From Mangifera indica (lineage: Eukaryota; Streptophyta; Magnoliopsida; Sapindales; Anacardiaceae), in assembly GCF_011075055.1 (NCBI RefSeq), contig NC_058151.1:14265800-14329799 (forward strand): a DNA stretch of 64,000 bases, read 5' to 3'. Below are positions 55,665 to 64,000 of this stretch, piece after piece. Numbering within the stretch: position 1 is the first letter of the stretch; each line of letters starts with the position of its first letter. Below the pieces are notes generated by a model, which had not been told where the DNA came from, ran no database searches, and worked only from the letters and a program-made list of their open reading frames with translations. The translations under genes and the position numbers were made by a program.

Positions 55665-57710
55665 ATGTGTACGTTCTCTTTGGCTTCTACTTCCATGCAC
55701 GTTCTAGACTCACTCCCATCTTCTTCTTCATCTTCTCCGTTTTCTCTTCCACTATTACCCCTCTCCAAACCACATTTTCACACCGTACCTGCAAAACCCA
55801 GAGCCCATTTCTCACTCTACATTACATCCTTAGCTTCTTCTCCTTCTTCGTCTCCAAAAACCAAAGACGTATGGAGAAAAACTCCCCTCAAAACGACACA
55901 GTTTCACAAACACCCCAAGAAGCAAAACCAACTCTTCTTGGACCACAGCGTGGACATGGACGAACTCGTACAATCAATGAGTCAAACACAAAACGAACAA
56001 GAACTATACGCTTTATTATCACCGTACAAAGACAGACAACTCTCAATTCGTTTCATGGTCTCGTTATTATCTCGGGAACAAGATTACCAGAGATCATTAG
56101 CCATTCTTGATTGGATCAATGACGTGGCTCGTTATTCGCCGTCCGTGTTTGCGTACAACGTTGTTTTGAGAAATGTTTTGAGGGATAAAAAATGGGAGCT
56201 TGCACATGGCCTGTTCGATGAAATGCGTGAGAGAGGTGTGGCGCCCGATAGGTACACGTATTCGACTCTTATAACGTGTTTTGGGAAAGAGGGTATGTTT
56301 GATTCAGCTCTTTCTTGGTTGCAATTGATGGAACAAGACCGGGTTTCGGGTGATCTTGTATTGTATAGTAACTTGATTGAGCTTGCGAGGAAGTTGTGTG
56401 ATTATTCAAAGGCAATTTCGATATTTTCGAGGTTGAAGAATGCAGGGATTGTGCCTGATCTCGTTGCTTATAATACAATGATCAATGTGTTTGGGAAGGC
56501 GAAGTTATTTAGAGAGGCAAGATTGTTGATTAAGGAGATGAGGGAAGTGGGAGTTGTACCAGATACCGTTAGTTATTCAACTCTTTTGAATGTTTATGTT
56601 GAGAATGGGAAGTTTGTAGAGGCGCTGTCACTGTTTGCTGAGATGAAGAAAGTGGATTGCCCGCTTGATCTTACAAGTTGTAATATTATGATTGATGTTT
56701 ATGGGCAGTTGGATATGGCTAAGGAAGCCGATAGGTTGTTTTGGACATTGAGGAAGATAGGGATTGAACCTAATGTTGTTAGTTATAACACCCTTTTGAG
56801 GGTTTATGGTGAGGCTGAGCTTTTTGGGGAGGCTATTCATTTGTTTAGGTTGATGCAAAGCAAGGAAATTGAGCAGAATGTTGTTACTTATAACACGATG
56901 ATGAAGATTTATGGGAAGTCTCTCGAGCATGAAAAGGCGACTAATCTTTTGAAAGAGATGCAGAATAGAGGGATTGCACCAAATGCCATTACTTACTCAA
57001 CAATAATATCTATTTGGGGCAAGGCAGGGAAATTAGATCGGGCTGCAATCTTGTTTCAGAAGTTGAGGAGCTCTGGGATTAAGATTGATCAAGTGCTTTA
57101 TCAAACAATGATTGTTGCTTATGAAAGGGTAGGTTTAGTTGCTCATGCAAAGCGTTTGCTTCATGAGCTCAAGCAACCGGACAACATCCCTAGGGAGACT
57201 GCAGTATCTATTCTAGCAAAGGCAGGTCGGATAGAGGAGGCTACTTGGATTTTTAGACAGGCTTTTGAGGCTGGGGAGGTCAAGGATATATCAGTATTCG
57301 GTTCCATGATTGAGCTTTTTTCAAGGAACAAGAAGCATGCAAATGTCATTGAAGTGTTTCAGAAGATGAGAAGTGCAGGATATTTCCCTGATTCTAATGT
57401 GATTGCTCTTGTGCTGAATGCTTATGGAAAGCTCCAGGAATTTGAGATGGCAGATGCTGTGTATAAAGAGATGCAAGAAGAAGGTTGTATCTTTTCTGAT
57501 GAAGTTCATTTCCAGATGCTGAGTCTGTATGGTGCAAGAAAGGACTTCAACACTATGGAGTCACTTTTCGAAAAGCTGGACTCTGATTCTAACATCAACA
57601 AAAAGGAGTTGCATCTGGTTGTTGCTGGCATATATGAACGAGCAAATAGACTAAATGAGGCATCACGAATTATGAATCGAATGAATGAAAGAGGAACTTC
57701 AAAGCCATAA
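55665..57710 (+). CDS. Chloroplast PPR protein, At5g39980-like
   Basis: This intronless gene encodes 681 residues. The N-terminus is rich in Ser, Thr, Pro and basic residues (about 1-90), as expected of a plastid transit peptide. From about residue 150 to the end there are about 14 P-type PPR motifs (for example FDEMRERGVAPDRYTYSTLI and LLIKEMREVGVVPDTVSYST), with no E, DYW or SMR domain. The body (WINDVARYSPSVFAYN, EMQEEGC, ELHLVVAGIYERA) matches what I remember of Arabidopsis At5g39980. P-type PPRs bind organellar RNA and stabilise or process it. The specific target is unknown to me. Confidence 0.9.
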   Translation: MCTFSLASTSMHVLDSLPSSSSSSPFSLPLLPLSKPHFHTVPAKPRAHFSLYITSLASSPSSSPKTKDVWRKTPLKTTQFHKHPKKQNQLFLDHSVDMDELVQSMSQTQNEQELYALLSPYKDRQLSIRFMVSLLSREQDYQRSLAILDWINDVARYSPSVFAYNVVLRNVLRDKKWELAHGLFDEMRERGVAPDRYTYSTLITCFGKEGMFDSALSWLQLMEQDRVSGDLVLYSNLIELARKLCDYSKAISIFSRLKNAGIVPDLVAYNTMINVFGKAKLFREARLLIKEMREVGVVPDTVSYSTLLNVYVENGKFVEALSLFAEMKKVDCPLDLTSCNIMIDVYGQLDMAKEADRLFWTLRKIGIEPNVVSYNTLLRVYGEAELFGEAIHLFRLMQSKEIEQNVVTYNTMMKIYGKSLEHEKATNLLKEMQNRGIAPNAITYSTIISIWGKAGKLDRAAILFQKLRSSGIKIDQVLYQTMIVAYERVGLVAHAKRLLHELKQPDNIPRETAVSILAKAGRIEEATWIFRQAFEAGEVKDISVFGSMIELFSRNKKHANVIEVFQKMRSAGYFPDSNVIALVLNAYGKLQEFEMADAVYKEMQEEGCIFSDEVHFQMLSLYGARKDFNTMESLFEKLDSDSNINKKELHLVVAGIYERANRLNEASRIMNRMNERGTSKP

Positions 57711-58037
57711 ACTTTCAGAAATGCTAATTGTTCTGGATCTATAATTTTTTTCCCTACAGTTGTAAATTTATTTTGTTGTGCAGATTGTGCTACATTAAAT
57801 GAATATATTTTCTTTTCAATTCTCATCTTTATACAATCACTCCCTTCTGTAATTGTCTTCTAGATTAATGAAAAAACAGTGGCGTAAGCATTACAGTTTT
57901 GCTTCTTGATACAATTTACTTATTATATTGCAAAAAACTATGGAGTAGTAAATGAAATTATTGGTAAGAGCTTCATGAGTTTGTGTCTGGACCATATTTC
58001 TTCCGTGCTTCACACACTCATCTTTCTCTTATCCTCG

Positions 58038-58233
58038 AAATTAAACTGGCTCTCCAAATGAGTTATTATCAAGTTAAAAGATTCCTTGATTGTGATAATT
58101 GTGATAGTTGTTGAAAGTCTAATCTTCACCTTCTGTCAACAAATTAAAATGGATCTCCAAATGAGTTATTGTCATTTTGAAGATTCCTCCACTGTGATGA
58201 TTGTGAAAGTCTACTCTCCACTTTCCACGAACA
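58038..58233. repeat. Degenerate tandem duplication, about 103-bp unit
   Basis: 'aaattaaactggctctccaa' at 58038 recurs as 'aaattaaaatggatctccaa' at 58141. Both continue 'atgagttatt' and later 'gattcct' and 'gtgaaagtct'-like phrases in step. It is non-coding. Confidence 0.65.
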
Positions 58234-59983
58234 AGAAAGGAAAATGACTGTCAAGCGAAAATTTAATCTTTCAATAATATAGCGACCTGAATTCTGGAAC
58301 AAACATACTAGGAGTAAGATAGACGTTCCAGAAGAAATACAGACACTCCAAGCTGTTGAAGCACAGATGTTCCACCTAAATCTCCGAATTATGGCAAAAT
58401 GTCCAATTGTCAGAGAATCGGTCTCGTTCTCTCTTGAACTGCCATGACAGAAAGTCCCAAATCGGGTGTTCCATTGATGGAACGATCATTTCATCATAAA
58501 AGTAAATTCATCACATTCACTTAATATTAGAGAGAGCTTTCAATCTCTTTTGCTCTCCTTGTACTAAACCTTCAGTATTAGTGATTTCCTCTCCATACTT
58601 TACCAGTGGGTTTCTTCCATTTTGAGGTATTTCATGTAAATCCTTAAATTATTTTACTGCAATTATTTAATTTATGGGTTTCTGCATAACAATACTGGTA
58701 GAAAATTTTCTCTCCAAAAGTTGATCTCTTTCGTATTATCTACATTTCTTCTTTTGCTCTTTGGTGATATCATCTATGATTATTACTAAACCTAATGAGA
58801 AAGAATAGCAGTAAGGTATCAACTTTTTGGTAAAAAGTTTGTCATTTTACCTTTTGGTTGAAGTTTGAAATATGTAGCCATTTAAAGACAGAAGAAAGTG
58901 ATTGAACATGTGTCCTATATCTTTCGTATTCACATTTGATTATATAATTTGGAAAAGTTAGGAAAATTCACATTTACGGAAATTCTATTTGTGGGGAAGC
59001 ATTTTAAATTATAGTGAAAGTGATGTATTTTCCTTTATCTGCATAGAACTTTGAAGCATGATACCTTACTTTCAGATTAGGTTTTTGCAATATTCATGTT
59101 CCAGTGTCACTCCAATTAGTCTCAAGTCTAACCACAACAAGAATCCAGGTGTATGTGAATTTTTATCCGATTGGGACTGGATGGTTTTATAAGGCTTTAC
59201 AACCCAAAATGTTTTTTAATATTTTTAAAGAACTCATAAATTATTTAACCAGTCACATCTTAATATCTTCAAATATTGTGGAATGTACACACATGGCATG
59301 TAAAATTCGCCTACAGGTCCAATGCGAGTTATGATTCAAATTCATTTTATCCACAGGATCAAATTCACCTAGAGTTGTGTTGGGTGAATGGTATTGAATC
59401 AAGGTTTATTTGTAGAGTTTTCTTCTAGGTTAATACTTTAATAGTGGAGGGCTGCTGTCTCTGGTAGCTGCCACTGCTCTAACCACCAGTGTGATCAAAT
59501 TGCATCTGCTTTCTGAAATGGGGTCCAATTACATTTAATACATAAATTAGGTATAGTTGGCTTAAACCTTAAGACTTGAGCAACAGTATGAGCATTCCAT
59601 CTTGAGTTTTTAGTTGGATAATAGATAATATATTATCATGTGATTAAGTGTTATTTTATCTTTAATTTAAAATTATTAAATTACATGAAGACATAATATT
59701 TAAATACTTAATTAAATAATTAAAACTGAATATACATAATTTTATAGTTATTATTTTGTTTTATTTTTTATTGCACAAAATCATACAAAGTCTAGACATA
59801 TTAACAACAGTAGCAGTTGGTGTTTGCATATAGATTTCACCAGTTGAGAACTCTGTTAGGCCACCAGATTTATACACACAATGAATAAATTATGTAAGAC
59901 AGTCACAAAATGGGGATGATCTTATGCCAACTATTTCAACCAAAACTTTATCATATTTATGCCCTATAGATTTTACTATGCAT

Positions 59984-60105
<122 letters not shown>

Positions 60106-63017
60106 TGTCAACTTCAATCTCTTTCAAATATTCAATTGTTTGTAATAAATATGACTAAACATTCTATGGACCTTAGATTTTCAAAAATGTATATTGACTA
60201 AAAAAAAATCAAAGTCTATGAACGCGTTACCAAAATTGACTTAATGTCACTATGTTTCCATTTCACTTCTGATTTCTATTTAGAATCAGCTTATTTCAAA
60301 TAGGTTTTAATTTCGAATTTTGTGAAATGGAATTATCAAGTTGGTTATAATTCCAACCCTCTAAAGAATCAAAAACGATTCAAAAATTGGATTTAGAACC
60401 ATACTTAGGTTACCTGATCAATAACCCAACATAATACTTTTTTTCATATCTTTGTAACAAATCATCATCGTTTTATTATAATATATGAAAAAAACCGAAA
60501 AATTATATTTCAACACTTCACCCCCTTGCCCTGCACACGAAAGTTTCCAAATTTTTTCACTAAAGTCACCTATAGTGTCATTTTTCTGTTTTATCTATTG
60601 TTTAGTACGAACAAGAACGATAGGTGTGTTTCTATTTGTTTTGTTTGTAAAAAGTTTCCAATTTTGTAATCTTTGTTTGCTTTTTGTTTGTGTCAATGGT
60701 TTTTTTTTTTTTTCAAGTTTAATGTCTCTCTTTTTTTGTTTCATTTTAATGCCATTTCTGGTATGTATGTATGTATGGTGCATGTATTTTAGAAAATGAG
60801 GATGAGGGTGTTCTTTAATCATATGAAGGGTGGAGCTTTTGTTGTCCCCTTCAATATTTTCAATAAGCAATGGTAAAATTTCGATATTTTTTGATAAAAA
60901 ATTTTAAAAATTTGATTTATTGAATAATTAAAAAATAATTCTATTCAATAAAAATAAAACAGATAGTTTGATCCTGCTAATTAAATGTCATTATCTCTTT
61001 TGTTAATGATTTTTAGGTGAAAGTTTTGAGCTTTAGCTTTTCTTCTCAAAAAAATTCTTTAATGAATTTGTTCCCCTAATCAATATGCTTAATATTTGTA
61101 GAAAATATATCTTGAAAAATAAATTTTTGTCCGGTAAAAAATTTATAGGTGAATAATACCAAATATTTAGAATTTAAACTAATCGGATAAATTTAAGGTA
61201 AGAACATACTTATATAGAATTCAATTTTAATACATAAATCTTAAGATTCGACCAATTTTGATTTTGATTCTCATTTTTATAACAAAGCACTTAGACAAGT
61301 ACACCCTTAAAGATTTTATCTTTTTGTGGGATTTCCAATTGGTAATCAAAATTAATGTTGACATTTTCTTTTTTCCATGTGTATGATAAGTATGATCATA
61401 TAAAGTCTCTTTAGCTATAGAATTTAATAGAATTGACAGTCAAAAGTATTCCTCTAATAGTCATATTAATAAAATGATTTCATTTAAATGCATAAAAATC
61501 AAATAAGCTATTTCCTCATGCTATATAAAATCTACAAATGCCCCAAAATATCCTTTGGTAGGTTAACATTTTCCATGATTATGTCATTATCTCTTGAATA
61601 ATCTAATTAAATTAGCACTAATGACAGCCCTAGACTTTAATAAAAAGGACAGTGCCTCTGTAATTCAACAGAGTCTTAATTCCTTTTAATCAAAATCATT
61701 TAGATGGGTACCCACTTGACCTAGAATTTAATCAAAATGGATGGCTAGGGTGATTTCTTTTAGGGGTAATTTGGTCTTTTTATTGGTGATGTGCAGATAG
61801 CCTTCAATTAGGACCAAATTTATTATTATTACTATGAAGTCATTTTTGTGTGTAGTTGTTGGGGACAATAAAGTCTGAAAATGAATACCATAATTAATTA
61901 TTTATACCCTTTAGTTGAATTATTAGGAAATTGAATTTTTTAAAGAAATATTAAATTTAATAGAAAGCATGCATGCGCCACCCTAACTACAATTCTAAAT
62001 GCTTAGTACATTTAATTAATTTTTTTTATAAAAAATATAATTATAAAAATTTGAGTCATTTCCATCAAAATTTCATATACATCGATAATTATTTCTAATT
62101 TTTCTATTTTAAAAATAAATTTAAGTTGAATTGAATCTAAATAACGGTTAACTAACTAAAGATCGAGATTGGTTTAATTATTTGCAAACAATAATATAAG
62201 AGGGTAAGTCACAAAATAAGAACAAATAGAATCATAAAAAAAATAAATTATTAAAGTAAAAAAGAATTGAAGAAAAAAATTGTCGACAAGACAAACTCTA
62301 ATATAATCACATCAATAAGCTCTTATCTTAAATTAAAATAAAAATTCAATTTGAATTTGATTTATTTTAACATAAAGTAGTTTGATAAGAATTCAACCCC
62401 CAAATTGATGGTTAAATAGTCCATAATTATTAGTTATATTTATTCATAAATAAGAATAATCTATATGTAAATTACTATTTTATTAAAAAAATTATTTTTT
62501 TCTCATATGTAATATATAATTTTTACAATAAGATTAATTTTATATATAATTTCTAAAATCATATGATAAAATAAATTTATCAATTAAGATATAATGATAT
62601 ATACAAACTTTGGATTATATTCACCAATTTTTTAATTAAAGATATTTTTATTTATTAAATATATTTCCAAGAAATTTGTAATACATAATTAAAAAAAAAA
62701 AAACATGTTTCACATGCTTTCTTGTATTTAATTGATTTCAAATAATTGAAATAAAAATGTAATAATTATTTTGACTACTTACAATAATTATTAATTTAAG
62801 AGATAATTAATTAGACACTTATCTTGAAAAAACACAAAATAATAATTTTTCAACTTCCGAAAGTGCAGAGGAAGTTTTATTTTCTTTAAATTTCCCCATT
62901 GTTCGCGGCGTCACTCTGGTGTTTTTTTCTCCCTTGTTCCACTTTCTTCTTCTCCTTGTTCGCCTACAAAAGCTCCTCAAAACGAATAACTTCAAGCTGA
63001 CTCTGAGCTGAAACAAG

Positions 63018-64000
63018 ATGAAGAAACTGAAGACTTATTATATGCAAATACGACATCACAATGCCCACCAAACAACAGTCGAAAGAAAATGGATTTTCCC
63101 TCTTGCAATCGGCTCAATACTCTCTCTGTTCCTCCTCTTTCTCACCACTTTAACTTCACCAGACGGCACTCCGCTTTTGCCGTTTTATCGTTCATTTTCG
63201 TTTTCTGGGTCTTCAATTTTTGTTGAATCCAAACTTCAGCCTATTCCTGTTGTTACACTGCCTCCGTCTCCACGTTTTGCTTACATGATCTCCGGATCTG
63301 TGGGGGACGGTAACATGACGAAGCGTACCCTTTTGGCGCTGTATCATCCAAATAATGTTTATGTTCTTCATTTGGATAGGGAGGCGTCTGATGCCGAGCG
63401 TTTAGATCTGAAGAAATTTGTCGATGAGCACCCTTTGTTTGTGCAGTTTCGGAATGTTAAGGTGATTGGTAAGGCCAATCTTGTGACTTATAGAGGGCCT
63501 ACAATGGTGGCCACTACGTTACATGGGGCTGCAATTTTGTTGAGGGAAGGTGGAGAGTGGGATTGGTTTATTAATCTCAGTGCATCTGATTATCCACTTG
63601 TGACTCAGGATGGTTAGTGAAGCTTGTTTTTTTTTTTTTCTTTTTTTGAGATTAATGATGTTTTGAATCCGGGTTTAGTATAGTTTTGATTAAGTTTGGT
63701 GGGTTTGATCTAATTTTAATTAGGTTTTCTTTAGATTGTGGGTTTTCAATCTGAGTTTTAATCAATTTTGTCTTGTTTTTGTGGCTTTGTGTTTTCTAGA
63801 TCTGTTGCATACGTTTTCGTATTTGCCGAGGGATCTGAATTTCATTGATCATACTAGCAATATTGGGTGGAAAGAGTAAGTTTTAATTCACTTTGTTTTT
63901 TGTTCATGCTTTTGCTGGTTTTGATTTTAATTTTGGAGCTCACCTGTGAAGTTTGATTGTGTTTGTGTGGTAGGTTCCAGAGGGCGAGACCGGTAATAAT
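63018..64000 (+). CDS. Family-14 glycosyltransferase, beta-glucuronosyltransferase GlcAT14-like (5' part)
   Basis: Exons: 63018-63612, 63800-63875 and 63974 to the window end, with phases that join (DGDLLHTFSYLPRDLNF..., GWKEFQRARPVII). The protein has a short cytosolic tail, a single membrane anchor at about 25-45 (WIFPLAIGSILSLFLLFLTT) and then the GT14 domain: FAYMISGSVGDG, LHLDREA, TYRGPTMVATTLHGAAILL and WDWFINLSASDYPL. This is the layout of Golgi type II enzymes. Plant GlcAT14 members add glucuronic acid to arabinogalactan-protein glycans. The 3' part of the gene is beyond the window. Confidence 0.88.

Noticed and set aside
60485..60799. 104-codon hydrophobic frame
   Set aside because: It is low-complexity T-rich DNA read as Phe/Leu, with no conserved motif or gene context.

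Overview
This is a stretch of plant nuclear DNA, almost certainly from a eudicot. Genes carry AT-rich GT..AG introns, and the recognisable families are plant ones: CC-NB-ARC-LRR immune receptors, DUF627/DUF629 ubiquitin-hydrolase-related proteins, a LOB-domain protein, a chloroplast PPR protein, a DUF569 protein and a family-14 glycosyltransferase. I cannot name the species. No rRNA, tRNA, CRISPR, bacterial or viral genes were seen.

From 1 to about 50,730 lies one unstable tandem cluster, nearly all on the + strand. It alternates two gene types: NLR receptors of the At4g27190/RPS5-like CNL group, and genes for large DUF627-DUF629 proteins related to ubiquitin C-terminal hydrolases. In order: an NLR 3' remnant (1-1253); NLR-1, cut off after the NB-ARC (3492-5201), followed by DUF629 relic A (5770-7336); an excision scar where NLR upstream sequence meets NLR 3' flank (8290-9660), followed by DUF629 relic B; a Mutator-like element (10618-12082); NLR-2, a coiled-coil stub fused to DUF629 relic D (13601-14090); NLR-3 (15694-21824, with an internally deleted LRR region) followed by relic C (23575-26745); a second transposon (28210-28997); NLR-4 (29756-38453, nine phase-0 exons, apparently intact, 2247 residues); and two large DUF627/DUF629 genes, 40692-44823 (one frameshift, minisatellite tail) and 45829-50730 (eleven exons, intact, 1259 residues). 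The DUF629 copies mostly follow an NLR in the same orientation, so the two families appear to have been copied and broken together.

From 50,730 onward the window is ordinary single-copy plant sequence: a DUF569 gene on the minus strand (52205-52798, with a decayed second exon near 51,412-51,676), a two-exon LOB-domain transcription factor (53746-54501), an intronless chloroplast PPR gene like Arabidopsis At5g39980 (55665-57710), about 5.3 kb of gene-poor AT-rich DNA with a long TA microsatellite, and the 5' part of a GT14 glucuronosyltransferase-like gene running off the end (63018-64000).

The most interesting material is the NLR/DUF629 pairing. The intact DUF629 gene keeps only the start of a ubiquitin-hydrolase domain, with the expected catalytic cysteine replaced. 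Its neighbour has replaced that region with 25 acidic 11-residue repeats. Exon boundaries given here come from reading splice signals, checking frame and comparing paralogues inside the window; no transcript or database evidence was available.
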